From assembly GCF_015326965.1 (NCBI RefSeq), contig NZ_CP017659.1, forward strand, positions 3,370,001-3,434,000: a DNA stretch of 64,000 bases. The letters run 5' to 3'. The stretch is from Paenibacillus sp. JZ16 (GTDB lineage: Bacteria; Bacillota; Bacilli; Paenibacillales; Paenibacillaceae). The notes beneath the pieces were generated by a model. The model was given only the letters and a program-made list of their open reading frames with translations. It did no database searches and had not been told where the DNA came from. Position numbers and translations under genes: made by a program. Below, one piece after another: positions 50,431 through 59,827 of this stretch (the stretch's first letter is position 1; each line of letters starts with the position of its first letter).

Positions 50431-51561
50431 ATGAAAATTACATTTATTGAACCAACCCCGAGCCCGAACTCCATGATGCTTCGACTTGACGAAACGCTGG
50501 AGCCCGGGATTCGAAGAACATATACACTGGATAACGAACGGTCGGCTCCCCCCTGGATCAGGCAGCTGCTCCATATCCCGGGCGTAAAGAGCGTTTTTCA
50601 TACCCTTGATTTCATCGCGCTCGACCGCAAAGGCAACGCCGATTGGCCTTCCATTCTGGGCGCCGTTCAGGAAATATTCGGTCAGGAGGGGCTTGCCGCC
50701 GGACTCCAAGAAAATGCGGAAGATTTTGCTTTTGGTGAGGCTCAAGTGTTCGTCCAGTATTTTCGGAATATACCGATGCAAATCCGTGTCAAAAGCGGGA
50801 ATCAGGAAGAACGCATCGGTCTGTCGGAGCGCTTCGCCCAAGCGGTGGCCGCCGTCGGAACCACAACGCTCATCAAGGAGCGCAAGCTCAAGGAGTACGG
50901 CGTGCGCTACGGCCAGCTGGAAGACATCGCCCGTGACGTAGAGCAGGAGCTTGAAGCTGCCTTCCCGCAGGAGCGCCTCGATAAAGTCGTTGCCCAAGCG
51001 ATTGCCCACGGCGCCAGCGACGAGGATTTCGTCGAGCAGCGCCGGAAGCTGACAGACGAGGAAACCGAAGCCGCGCTGCAGGATGAGGACTGGCGCGTCC
51101 GTTATGCCGCGCTGGATGCACTGGAGCCAACGGAGAAACACATTCCGCTTCTCCGCCAAGCCCTTCGGGATCCGAAGATGCAGATCCGCCGGCTCGTCGT
51201 TGTGTACTTGGGCGATCTGCGCACCCCTGAAGCGATGGAACTCCTGTATGAAGCCATGCGCGACGAAACACCGGCCGTTCGCCGTACCGCAGGCGATACA
51301 CTGTCCGATATCGGCGATGCTGCCGCTACCCCGGTCATGATCGAATCGCTCAAAGACAGCAGCAAGATCGTACGCTGGCGTGCAGCCCGCTTCCTGTATG
51401 AAGTAGGCACCGAGGAAGCTCGCTCCGCTCTGGAGGAGGCTGCCAATGATCCGGAATTCGAGGTTAGTCTGCAGGCACGAATGGCACTGGAGCGCATCGA
51501 ATCCGGCGAAGAAGCAGCCGGAACCGTATGGCAACAAATGGCCAAACGGAATCAATCGTAA
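50431..51561 (+). CDS. ypgR: Conserved virulence factor C family protein (YpgR-like)
   Basis: 376 residues from the ATG at 50431, which follows AAGGAGG; an in-frame start upstream at 50356 is not used. N-terminal Nfu_N-like domain (ITFIEPTPSPNSMMLRLDE, PGVKSVFHTLDFIALDR), a middle region, and at least four HEAT-type repeats (WRVRYAALDAL, IRRLVVVYLGDL, AVRRTAGDTLSDIGD, VRWRAARFLYEVG). B. subtilis YpgR has the same length and order; S. aureus CvfC affects virulence. The Nfu-like part would suggest iron-sulphur or protein scaffolding, but no cysteine ligand pair is present. Confidence 0.85.
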   Translation: MKITFIEPTPSPNSMMLRLDETLEPGIRRTYTLDNERSAPPWIRQLLHIPGVKSVFHTLDFIALDRKGNADWPSILGAVQEIFGQEGLAAGLQENAEDFAFGEAQVFVQYFRNIPMQIRVKSGNQEERIGLSERFAQAVAAVGTTTLIKERKLKEYGVRYGQLEDIARDVEQELEAAFPQERLDKVVAQAIAHGASDEDFVEQRRKLTDEETEAALQDEDWRVRYAALDALEPTEKHIPLLRQALRDPKMQIRRLVVVYLGDLRTPEAMELLYEAMRDETPAVRRTAGDTLSDIGDAAATPVMIESLKDSSKIVRWRAARFLYEVGTEEARSALEEAANDPEFEVSLQARMALERIESGEEAAGTVWQQMAKRNQS

Positions 51562-51678
51562 TTGCATCTTCGGAACTGCCTTAGAACCGTAAAATTTAAC
51601 CATTGCTTCTTACATGGAATGTGATTTATACTAGGACTCTCTTGTTAGAATTGAATATACAGATAGCCTCATCATTCC

Positions 51679-51866
51679 AAGATGAGGTAGAGGTTGCAGA
51701 CATGATCAGTAGTTGTGCCGAGGCGAAGAGAAGCCGGTGAAGCACAGTGAAAGGCATGAATGCCGAAGTGCAGGGTATACTCTTGTATCCTGTGCTGGGG
51801 CCGTTGTCGAAAGAGACGGAACTGTCACGGGGATTTCCCCGTGTTGTGCTATCTTCATGGAGGGTA
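51679..51866 (+). ncRNA. Lysine riboswitch (L-box)
   Basis: The conserved order of L-box elements is present: GAGGTTGCA near 51690, a TGATCAGTAG turn, AGGCGAAGAGAAGCCGGTGAA, GTGAAAGGCA, TGCCGAAGTGC, GTGCTGGGGCCGT, the loop closed by GACGGAACTGTCACGGG, and finally GTGCTATCTTCATGG pairing back with GATGAGGTAG. A terminator follows. It lies in front of a lysine-permease-type gene, which confirms the reading. Lysine binding should turn off the gene by termination. Confidence 0.9.
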
Positions 51867-51884
51867 TGATGCGGATACGATAAT

Positions 51885-51915
51885 GACCGCAGGTATAGGA
51901 CCTGCGGTCTTTTTG
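51885..51915 (+). terminator. Riboswitch-controlled terminator
   Basis: GACCGCAGGT/ACCTGCGGTC, perfect 10-bp stem, loop ATAGG-type, then TTTTTG; 19 bases after the aptamer end. It is the expression platform of the lysine riboswitch. Confidence 0.9.
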
Positions 51916-51972
51916 TTCTAACAGGGTATATTTTAAATATCATTTCTTAATGTATAGAAGGAGTGTTCGATC

Positions 51973-53421
51973 TTGAATCGCAAAAAAGCACCGGCTGCTT
52001 CGCTCAAGCAGAGCTTTAAAGCCCGTCATATGACAATGATCGCCCTTGGCGGATCGATCGGTACCGGCCTCTTCCTGGCAAGCGGAACGGCCATCGCCTC
52101 TGCCGGCCCAGGCGGAGCGCTTATCGCCTATGCTGCAGTTGGCCTCATGGTTTACTTTCTGATGACCAGCCTCGGCGAACTCGCTACGTATCTTCCGGAT
52201 TCCGGCTCATTCAGCACCTACGCCTCCCGGTTTGTCAGCCCCGCCTTCGGATTTGCCGTCGGCTGGAATTTCTGGTACAACTGGGCCGTTACCATCGCCG
52301 CCGAACTCGCAGCGGCGACGGTTATTATTAAATTCTGGTTCCCGGACAGCCCGTCATTTCTGTGGAGTCTTCTGTTCCTGGCGATTATGTTCGGCTTAAA
52401 CTTTCTATCTGCCAAAGGATACGGCGAATCGGAATATTGGTTTGCTATCATTAAGGTGGCAACCGTCATTATCTTCCTCATCATCGGAGTCATGATGATC
52501 TTCGGTATTCTTGGCGGTGAAGCCGTGGGATTCACTAACTTTAGTCTCGGCGACGGGCCGGTACACGGCGGGTTCTTCGCGCTGGTCGGTGTGTTTATGG
52601 CTGCAGGCTTCTCCTTCCAGGGAACCGAGCTGATCGGGGTCGCGGCCGGCGAGAGCGAAAATCCGAGAAAACACGTCCCTAAAGCCATCCGTCAGGTGTT
52701 CTGGCGCATCCTGATCTTCTATATTTTCGCTATTTTTGTCATCGGCATGCTGATCCCTTACACCCATCCGAGCTTGCTTCAATCCGGGGTCGACAATATC
52801 GGTGTCAGCCCATTCACCTTGGTGTTTGAGAAAGCCGGCCTTGCGTTTGCGGCTTCCGTAATGAATGCGGTCATTCTCAGCTCCGTGCTGTCGGCAGGAA
52901 ACTCGGGGATGTATGCCTCAACCCGTGTCCTATATGCCATGGCGAAGCAAGGAATGGCTCCGAGATGGCTGAGCCGGCTGAACAGCCGCGGCGTACCGGT
53001 TGCGGCTCTAATCGTAACCTCTGCCGTAGGCATGCTGGCCTTCCTGGCCTCCTTCTTCGGCGATGGTGTAGTCTACGTGTGGCTTCTGAATGCCTCCGGA
53101 ATGTGCGGATTCATTAACTGGCTGGCCATTGCCGTGAGTCATTATCGCTTCCGCAAAGCTTATGTCGCCCAAGGTAAAGACCTGAAGGAGCTGCCGTTCC
53201 GTGCACGCTGGTTCCCCTTCGGTCCCATCTTCGCCTTCCTGCTCTGTCTTGTTGCCATTATCGGTCAAGGCAATTTCAGCGGGGAGATCGATTGGTTAAC
53301 GATCATTGCCACTTATGTCAGCATTCCGTTGTTCCTCTCCATCTGGTTCGGCTACCGCTTGATTAAGAAGAGCCGCATCGTACCATTGGACGAGTGCGAT
53401 TTGAGCACGAACGTTAAATAA
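51973..53421 (+). CDS. lysP: Lysine-specific amino acid permease (LysP type)
   Basis: 482 residues from a TTG with AAGGAG upstream, twelve predicted membrane helices. AAT/APC family: the MIALGGSIGTGLFLASGTAIASAGPGGAL opening and GFSFQGTELIGVAAGESENP are typical of LysP-like permeases, which import lysine with protons. The lysine riboswitch directly upstream identifies lysine as the ligand and places expression under lysine limitation. Confidence 0.92.
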   Translation: MNRKKAPAASLKQSFKARHMTMIALGGSIGTGLFLASGTAIASAGPGGALIAYAAVGLMVYFLMTSLGELATYLPDSGSFSTYASRFVSPAFGFAVGWNFWYNWAVTIAAELAAATVIIKFWFPDSPSFLWSLLFLAIMFGLNFLSAKGYGESEYWFAIIKVATVIIFLIIGVMMIFGILGGEAVGFTNFSLGDGPVHGGFFALVGVFMAAGFSFQGTELIGVAAGESENPRKHVPKAIRQVFWRILIFYIFAIFVIGMLIPYTHPSLLQSGVDNIGVSPFTLVFEKAGLAFAASVMNAVILSSVLSAGNSGMYASTRVLYAMAKQGMAPRWLSRLNSRGVPVAALIVTSAVGMLAFLASFFGDGVVYVWLLNASGMCGFINWLAIAVSHYRFRKAYVAQGKDLKELPFRARWFPFGPIFAFLLCLVAIIGQGNFSGEIDWLTIIATYVSIPLFLSIWFGYRLIKKSRIVPLDECDLSTNVK

Positions 53422-53438
53422 GTTAAACCGGACATACC

Positions 53439-53483
53439 AAAAGCAGCTTCCCTCCCATACTTGGGAACGGAAGCTGCTTTTTT
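53439..53483 (+). terminator. Bidirectional terminator between lysP and the transglutaminase-like gene
   Basis: AAAAGCAGCTTCC/GGAAGCTGCTTTT, 13-bp arms around a short stem, with T and A runs on the two sides. Confidence 0.9.
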
Positions 53484-53497
53484 GGGATACGGACACA

Positions 53498-54640
53498 TTA
53501 CCAAATGATCTGCACTCTAAGATCACCTGTGTTCTCAAACGCATGATGATAATATTTGATAGAGCCGAGATTGCTCTTCATCTGCACTTGCTGGAGCACA
53601 TTTACAAGCTCTCGCTCGCTGCCGTCAAACCTGAACACCAGCTTCCGGCTGCCTTCAGCCTTAGCAGCATTAACCAGTGGTTGGAGCTGTGTGTAGGAGC
53701 TGACGATGGAGCGGGCATCATAGAGCTGATATTCCAAATCCCGCTTCAATTGTTCGTATACTTCAGCTCTCGAACGATCCTTCGCAGCTAGCCCGGCCAG
53801 CGTGTTGCGGTAAAGCGTGCTCGCCTTCGGATAGGATTTCACCCAGGTATGATCGCGGCCCATCTGTTCATCCGTCCGGAGATAGTACGTATAGGATACC
53901 TCGTTGTCGCGATCCGGCACGGGATCGTTCCACGTCGTGTCCAGATGGTACCATTTGCCGTCCAGAAGAACCAGATTCCAAGCATGAAGCTGGCCCTTTG
54001 GATTATCGGAGGCATAAGCCGTGCCCTCTACGATTTTGTTCTGGATCCCTGCTCCCTTCAGCAGTTTATGCGTTAACAGGGAATAACCCTGGCATACCGT
54101 GCTTCCGGTGTAGAGTCCGTCATAGGCCGTATATTTCGTAAGCGTGGTATCATACTTCAAGTTCCGGACAACCCAATCGTGGATGGCTTTCACCTTCTCA
54201 TGATCATTCATGCCCGGCTTGATGATTCGCTTCAAAATGCTGTCGGCATTCTGGTTCACGTAGTTCGTCTGCTCCGCAGTCTCGCGGTAACTCAACCGAA
54301 CGGTAACATTGGCGGAACTGGATGTCCCACGATAGTCGTAGCTATAGCTAGCGATGGTGTAGTGAATATAAGGATCACTGGCCATCGCCTGATCAAGTGC
54401 ATCTTTAAGCTGCGATTTCAGCGATTGGGTCTCTCCCTGGTAAACAAAACGCACCGTCGATTGCCTGTCGCTCATCGCTGTCAGCAGCTTCTGTTGAATC
54501 CCATCGACCGACTTCACGACCGCTTTGTTGGAGGTGGCATAGACATCACTGAGATTAGCTGGTTCAGGTACTGCTGCAACGGTTACCGCCAAAGACCCTA
54601 TGAACAGTAATTTAACGATTGTTCCTCGGCTTCGTTTCAT
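53498..54640 (-). CDS. Exported transglutaminase-like protein
   Basis: 380 residues. A signal peptide (MKRSRGTIVKLLFIGSLAVTVAAVPEPA) is followed by a domain without name and by a transglutaminase-like core: VCQGYSLLTHKLLKGAG (Cys), GQLHAWNLVLLDGKWYHLDTTWNDP (His and Asp). All three catalytic residues are present. Most bacterial members act as peptidases or in wall or surface protein processing. It lies about 110 bases after the SLH surface protein in the same direction, so co-transcription and a surface role are plausible. Confidence 0.8.
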   Translation of the reverse strand: MKRSRGTIVKLLFIGSLAVTVAAVPEPANLSDVYATSNKAVVKSVDGIQQKLLTAMSDRQSTVRFVYQGETQSLKSQLKDALDQAMASDPYIHYTIASYSYDYRGTSSSANVTVRLSYRETAEQTNYVNQNADSILKRIIKPGMNDHEKVKAIHDWVVRNLKYDTTLTKYTAYDGLYTGSTVCQGYSLLTHKLLKGAGIQNKIVEGTAYASDNPKGQLHAWNLVLLDGKWYHLDTTWNDPVPDRDNEVSYTYYLRTDEQMGRDHTWVKSYPKASTLYRNTLAGLAAKDRSRAEVYEQLKRDLEYQLYDARSIVSSYTQLQPLVNAAKAEGSRKLVFRFDGSERELVNVLQQVQMKSNLGSIKYYHHAFENTGDLRVQIIW

Positions 54641-54747
54641 CGGTACACCCGCCCTTCATCTTCCTCATCCGTATGCACCATTATTGTAACACATAACATC
54701 AGGGCTTATGGGTTCTAGTTTTGTCGACCGGGCACGAATATCAAATG

Positions 54748-57099
54748 CTACCAATAAAATGAGGACAGGAAAGAATCGCTGCGTCCCGCCAGCTTCGACA
54801 TGCGGACCAGTACCTCCGCAGCTTCCGCTCGCGTCACCTCACGCTCCGGCAAGAACTTGCCATCGACCGCCGGGAGAAGCCCCAGCTTGAGGGCGATCAG
54901 GGCTGCGCCTTTGTTAGTAATGGCGTCGGCATCCGATATTCCCTGCACATCGGTTGGCAGGATAAAGGCTTTGGACAGCTTCTCGTAATTCAGAATACGG
55001 GTCAGCGAGCTTGCCAATTCATCCCTTGTCAGCTTGCGGTCCAGCTGCAGCGTGCTGTCCGGATCATAAGGAATCCAGTTCTGCCCGATCAGCACCTGAA
55101 TGGCCTGATAATACGGATGATCCGGCTGCAAACCCGCGTATGGATCCATGGTAGATCTTCCATACACCTGCTCGTAGGACGGACTCACCGAAGCCGCCAC
55201 CAGCTGATACCATTCGCCAAGGGTAATTTGGCGATCCGGGTATACCTTTCCGTCCTTGTCCGGAACCAACACCCGATATTTCACCAGCTCCTTGAGAGCC
55301 GCTTCCGCATCATGCCCCGCCGCATCGGTAACCGCCGGAATATCCTTGCGGCTCATTTCAGGCGTAATATCGCGCCATTCTCCGTTCTTGGCATCAAGCG
55401 GTACCGCAATGCCGCCATAAGCCGCCTTTTTGTGTGTCGGATAATAAATCAGCTTAATGAACGGCTTCATAATCTCACTACCGTTCGTTGCGTAACCGCC
55501 GTAGTAACCGTACTTCAGCTTCAGCTCAATTTCTTCCAGATACTTAGCTTTTGCCTGCTCCGCACTGACGGCCGGCTTTGCATCCGTTGGCAGCTTGGAC
55601 AGGACAGCTTCGGAATTCACACTAAAGCCCTGGATTTGCCCGTCGGCCTCAATCGTGAGGTTCAGGGAATCGCCCATGACGCGAATATTACCGATATAGC
55701 GCTGAAATGAAAATTGATAGTTAAGGGTTTTAGTGTCTTTGCCCATTTTATCAACGGATGTCAGCTTCCATTCCTCGACAGCATTCGGCACCAGCCTGCT
55801 TACCGTCTCGAATGCGAGATCCTGCGCAGCCTGCTGCGAAATCGGGCTCTTCACTTCTGGAGCACCGGTCCGGTCAAAACGATATCGGTTGTAGGAGTAG
55901 ATTTGTCCGGTCTTGGCGTCCACCTCTGCGGATACCATCTCTCCTCCGCCCATGGCGGAAAGATGGTTCTCGCCCCATCTTATATTCCACGTCTTGATCT
56001 CATTATTGTTCCATCTGGTACCCAGCGACTTGGATTCTGTCTTCAAGCCGGTCGGGAGTTTGATCTGCGATTCCACCCATCTGGCTGCTGCCTCTCCGCC
56101 AGCGAATGGAGCCGTGATTGGCTTGAAGATCTCTTTGGACTCCGGAATCGTGCCGTTCTCAATCGAGGTGAACTCACTTTCTTCCCCAGTAAAACTAATG
56201 AACTTGCCTGTATTGGCATCCATTGAATTCGCTGATTGATCATTAGGTATGTAACCTAAGAAATAATTGCCTTTGGCGTTGTTATATAAATGATCAGGTA
56301 CATAAGCCAAGGAGACCTGGAACTGATCCTCAAACAATTTACGAATGGAGGCCTCATTCAATTTCGGTGTGGATGATGGAAACTCTTCATTGACTTGATT
56401 GCGGGAATAGTTAATGGTATTGCCCTGTCCGTCCAGCGTGATCGAAATGCTGTTCACATCCGATTCAATTCCGTTCACCGAGGTCTGGAAATAAAAATCA
56501 AACCGCGGCGGACTGAACAGCGCCGTCTGCATCCCGAGATAAGCCTCATTCTCCTTAAGCTCGCTGGCCTTCAGATCCGATACATGGCTGCCGATCCATT
56601 TCAGCGCCTTCTCCTTGGCTGCTCCACGGGTTATCACCGGTTTGTCGCTACCTTGGTTCAACAAGGAACGAGGGATATAAATGTTAATAAGTTCACCCGT
56701 GACCGCATTGACCTGGGCATTGAAGCCGGAGCTTGAGTTCCCTTTAGTCAACACCATTTGCAGATCCCAAGCAAGCGCGCTCGATCTCATGCCATCATTC
56801 TCCAAGAACTGCACATTCGATACATTCACGTTCTTTAGCTCCGGGAAAGCCTTCTTGATGATGTCTTCCGCCTGCTTGGACGAAATTTTTGCACCCTTCG
56901 GTATTTCGTTATCCGTTACGCTTTCCGAACCGGCGTTATCGCTGCTAGTCACGGCAGTTACCGTATCAGATACAGCGACTCCGCTGCCCGGAACGGAATT
57001 GTCTCCCCATACCGGCTGCGCCAAACATAACATAGCCGTAGCCGTAACCGCACACACGGTCTTTTTTACCCTTACCTTCTTCTTACCTGATGGATTCAA
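54748..57099 (-). CDS. S-layer homology protein with YcdB/YcdC (PepSY-like) repeats
   Basis: 783 residues from a TTG at 57099, chosen because GGGAGCG precedes it and a signal peptide (KKKVRVKKTVCAVTATAMLCLAQPVWG) then starts at the N-terminus; a longer frame to 57180 would bury it. The mature part has several PepSY/YcdB-like units (KISSKQAEDIIKKAFPELKNV, ISQQAAQDLAFETVSRLVPN, VSAEQAKAKYLEEIELK). The last 190 residues hold three SLH repeats (VYPDRQITLGEWYQL, LQLDRKLTRDELASSLTRIL, FLPEREVTRAEAAEVLVRMSKLAG) that bind pyruvylated wall polymer. A cell-surface protein; substrate of the PepSY part unknown. Confidence 0.85.
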   Translation of the reverse strand: MNPSGKKKVRVKKTVCAVTATAMLCLAQPVWGDNSVPGSGVAVSDTVTAVTSSDNAGSESVTDNEIPKGAKISSKQAEDIIKKAFPELKNVNVSNVQFLENDGMRSSALAWDLQMVLTKGNSSSGFNAQVNAVTGELINIYIPRSLLNQGSDKPVITRGAAKEKALKWIGSHVSDLKASELKENEAYLGMQTALFSPPRFDFYFQTSVNGIESDVNSISITLDGQGNTINYSRNQVNEEFPSSTPKLNEASIRKLFEDQFQVSLAYVPDHLYNNAKGNYFLGYIPNDQSANSMDANTGKFISFTGEESEFTSIENGTIPESKEIFKPITAPFAGGEAAARWVESQIKLPTGLKTESKSLGTRWNNNEIKTWNIRWGENHLSAMGGGEMVSAEVDAKTGQIYSYNRYRFDRTGAPEVKSPISQQAAQDLAFETVSRLVPNAVEEWKLTSVDKMGKDTKTLNYQFSFQRYIGNIRVMGDSLNLTIEADGQIQGFSVNSEAVLSKLPTDAKPAVSAEQAKAKYLEEIELKLKYGYYGGYATNGSEIMKPFIKLIYYPTHKKAAYGGIAVPLDAKNGEWRDITPEMSRKDIPAVTDAAGHDAEAALKELVKYRVLVPDKDGKVYPDRQITLGEWYQLVAASVSPSYEQVYGRSTMDPYAGLQPDHPYYQAIQVLIGQNWIPYDPDSTLQLDRKLTRDELASSLTRILNYEKLSKAFILPTDVQGISDADAITNKGAALIALKLGLLPAVDGKFLPEREVTRAEAAEVLVRMSKLAGRSDSFLSSFYW

Positions 57100-57342
57100 C
57101 TTGATTCGCTCCCTTCCATTACTTGAACCTAACCATGCCTTACTTACACATGATGATATCCTTAACAAGTGACTGTACACGGCAGCAATGACATAACCAA
57201 GCTACCTAAATAATACCATAACTTGTCTATATATTCCTTATGTAGCAAGCTTCCAAAACATAACCAACATGATTAAGGATGAACGAAGTGTAACTATTTC
57301 GATCCCGCTTCTTACGAAGGGGAACACCCTATTGAACACACG

Positions 57343-57972
57343 CTAGCCAAGCTGGGCAGCTTCAACAAAAGCCGCGGTACGACGCCTGATCTCCTCCTTA
57401 TTTCCGGACGCGAGCGCATCCTTCGGGAGCAGCGCGCTGCCTAAACCTACCGCAACTGCACCTGCATTAAAATAATCCGCAAGATTATCCAGCGTAACGC
57501 CGCCCGTGGCAAGCAGCGGAATGTGACTCAGCGGGCCCTGAAGCTCCCGGATAAATGACAAGCCCAGGCTGGCCATGGGAAACAGCTTCACGATCTCGGC
57601 GCCGGCTGCGTACGCCGCAACGATCTCCGTCGGCGTCATCGCCCCAGGCCATACATCAATTCCTTGCTCCAAAGCATATTCGATAACGGAAAGATCCGTG
57701 TTCGGCGAGATCAGAAATTGCGCTCCGGCGGAGACCGCCTCCTTCGCCATCTCCACATCAAGCACGGTTCCCGCCCCTATATATACGGCGCCATCATACC
57801 GAGTACGCCAATCCTGGATCATATGTAAAGCGTCTTTCGTATTCATCGTCACTTCCATGAACCGAATTCCGCCTTGGGTCAACCCTTCTCCTACGAAGTC
57901 CGCCTGTTCTCTCGTAATGCCCCGCACGATGGCAACGATTTTCTCGCGTTTGAGCTCAGGTGTCAGTTTCAT
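57343..57972 (-). CDS. KDPG/KHG aldolase
   Basis: 209 residues, TIM-barrel class I aldolase. The conserved Glu is in RFMEVTMNT, the substrate loop is GAGTV, and the Schiff-base lysine is in GAEIVKLFPM. It splits 2-keto-3-deoxy-6-phosphogluconate (and usually 4-hydroxy-2-oxoglutarate) into pyruvate and glyceraldehyde 3-phosphate. It lies after xylB but a terminator separates the two, so it is not clearly part of the xylose operon. Confidence 0.9.
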   Translation of the reverse strand: MKLTPELKREKIVAIVRGITREQADFVGEGLTQGGIRFMEVTMNTKDALHMIQDWRTRYDGAVYIGAGTVLDVEMAKEAVSAGAQFLISPNTDLSVIEYALEQGIDVWPGAMTPTEIVAAYAAGAEIVKLFPMASLGLSFIRELQGPLSHIPLLATGGVTLDNLADYFNAGAVAVGLGSALLPKDALASGNKEEIRRRTAAFVEAAQLG

Positions 57973-58073
57973 TGTCTTCCCCCCATTTCTATTTACACTT
58001 CCGGCACGTTCCTAAATCGCATGGCTGCAAATTTCAACCTGCTTCAAGTATATGCGGTCCACCGCGTTCACGC

Positions 58074-58112
58074 AAAAAAAGCAGGCCGGGAAACCTGTAT
58101 TCCCGACCTGCT
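58074..58112 (-). terminator. Terminator of xylB
   Basis: GCAGGTCGGGA/TCCCGGCCTGC stem with a 9-base loop and a 7-base T run on the minus strand. Confidence 0.85.
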
Positions 58113-58123
58113 CTTCTATAGGG

Positions 58124-59620
58124 TTATCCCCGGAATTCGGACAGCTCAGCGCCTAGTTCACGCGTTGCTCCATATACGCTTTGATAGAGTCCAAACAATT
58201 GGTCATAAGCTTGAACTGCCTGCGGATTGGGAGAATACGAGCGTGCCTGCCGCAAAAACGCCTTGGCGCAGTCCTGAAGGCTTGGGAACCAGCCGCAGCC
58301 GTAGGCTGCGAGCATTGCCGCGCCCATAGCCGGGCCCTGTTCACTTTCCAGCTTCACGATTTCAGCGTTGAACACGTCCGCCTGCATTTGCAGCCACGTT
58401 TCGTTCTTGGCGCCGCCCCCGATGGAAATGACGCGGTCGATCCGCTTGCCGGATGAGCGAAGGATATCGATGGATTCACGGAGAGAGAACGTGATTCCCT
58501 CGAGTACCGAACGTGCAAAGTGAGGCAGCTTATGTCCCGCGTCCATTCCGATAAAACTGCCGCGAATGGTAGCATCCGGATGCGGCGTGCGTTCACCAAC
58601 GATATACGGCGTGAACAGCAGACCTCCGCTGCCAACCGGGATGCTTCCGATATCGCTTAACAGCGCGTCAAAGGAGACATCCGGCGCAAAGGTATCCTTG
58701 AACCAGGTCAGGCTGTATCCCGCAGCCAGGGTCACGCCCATGATATAGTAAGCATCTTTCTCGCCATGATTAAAGAAATGGACCTTGCCTTCAAAATCCA
58801 CCTCGCGACGCTCCTCATAGGAGAGTACCACGCCCGATGTACCAATGCTGCACATCGTCTGCCCTTCTTCGAGAATACCTGCGCCGATGGCGCCGCAGGC
58901 GTTGTCCGCACCGCCAGCAAATACCTTCGTATTTGGCAGCAGAGCGGCTTGCTCGGCGATCTCAGGGAGCAAGGTGCCGCACTGATCGAAGGATTCGACC
59001 AGCGGCGGGCATAGGGTGTGCGGCAGCTGGAAGGCATCCAAAATGTCGATGCTCCAAGACTTGCCCGCCACATCCAGCAGCAGCGTTCCGGCTGCATCGG
59101 AATAGTCCATTGCGTATTGCCCGGTCAGGCGGAAACGCACATAATCCTTAGGCAGCAGGAACAAGGCAGCCTGTTCGAGCAGCTCCGGTTCACACTCCTG
59201 CACCCATAGAATCTTGGGTAGAGTGAACCCTTCCAGCGCGCGATTGCGTGCAATCCCTAGCAGCTTCTCCTGCAGAGTCTCCTCGATTCGACGGCATTGC
59301 ACCGTTGTGCGCGTGTCATTCCATAGGATGGCCGGCCGCAGCACTGCACCCTCACCGTCTACCAAGACCAGACCATGCATCTGGCCGGAGAAACTTAACC
59401 CCTCAACCTCGGATGGGTCAATGTTGTTTCTGCTCATTAATTCCCGTAACGACAATACCGTTTTGTCGACCCAATCCTCCGGTCGCTGCTCGCTGTAACC
59501 CGGCTTCGGCTGGCTCAGCGGATACGACTCCGAATGCTCGGCGACAACCTTGCCGCTTGGGTCCACCAGCACGGTCTTCACAGCACTGGTCCCCAAATCA
59601 ACTCCGATAACGTAACTCAT
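58124..59620 (-). CDS. xylB: Xylulokinase
   Basis: 498 residues, FGGY carbohydrate kinase fold. The opening VIGVDLGTSAVKTVL is the phosphate-binding loop; GYSEQRPEDWV, GLSFSGQMHGLVLVD and DNACGAIGAGI follow in order, the last holding the catalytic Asp. It phosphorylates D-xylulose for the pentose phosphate pathway. It lies about 207 bases after xylA with an intercistronic hairpin, and has GGAGG before its ATG. Confidence 0.93.
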   Translation of the reverse strand: MSYVIGVDLGTSAVKTVLVDPSGKVVAEHSESYPLSQPKPGYSEQRPEDWVDKTVLSLRELMSRNNIDPSEVEGLSFSGQMHGLVLVDGEGAVLRPAILWNDTRTTVQCRRIEETLQEKLLGIARNRALEGFTLPKILWVQECEPELLEQAALFLLPKDYVRFRLTGQYAMDYSDAAGTLLLDVAGKSWSIDILDAFQLPHTLCPPLVESFDQCGTLLPEIAEQAALLPNTKVFAGGADNACGAIGAGILEEGQTMCSIGTSGVVLSYEERREVDFEGKVHFFNHGEKDAYYIMGVTLAAGYSLTWFKDTFAPDVSFDALLSDIGSIPVGSGGLLFTPYIVGERTPHPDATIRGSFIGMDAGHKLPHFARSVLEGITFSLRESIDILRSSGKRIDRVISIGGGAKNETWLQMQADVFNAEIVKLESEQGPAMGAAMLAAYGCGWFPSLQDCAKAFLRQARSYSPNPQAVQAYDQLFGLYQSVYGATRELGAELSEFRG

Positions 59621-59758
59621 CTATATCCTCCTTCGTCTCCTCATGAACCGAACATGAAAACATCGTTGGCACTTCCCCCGGCGCACGATGCGTGATCCGA
59701 GGTATGCTTGGATGGCTGTCGACCATAGCTCGCTATAGTTTCCTGATTGAAATAAGTA

Positions 59759-59786
59759 CACCGGCTTCCCTGGAGGGAGCCGGTGA
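59759..59786 (-). terminator. Hairpin between xylA and xylB
   Basis: CACCGGCT-CCC/GGGAAGCCGGTG, 11-bp stem with one bulge. No proper T run follows, so it may lower xylB expression or protect the xylA transcript rather than end transcription. Confidence 0.45.
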
Positions 59787-59827
59787 AGGTTTGGATTTCA
59801 TGGTACAAGCGCTAAAGAGAGTATCGA

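Noticed and set aside
50347..51603. A 418-codon ORF antisense to the ypgR-like gene
   Set aside because: No ribosome site and low-complexity, arginine- and histidine-rich product; the sense strand has a clear family, HEAT repeats and AAGGAGG.
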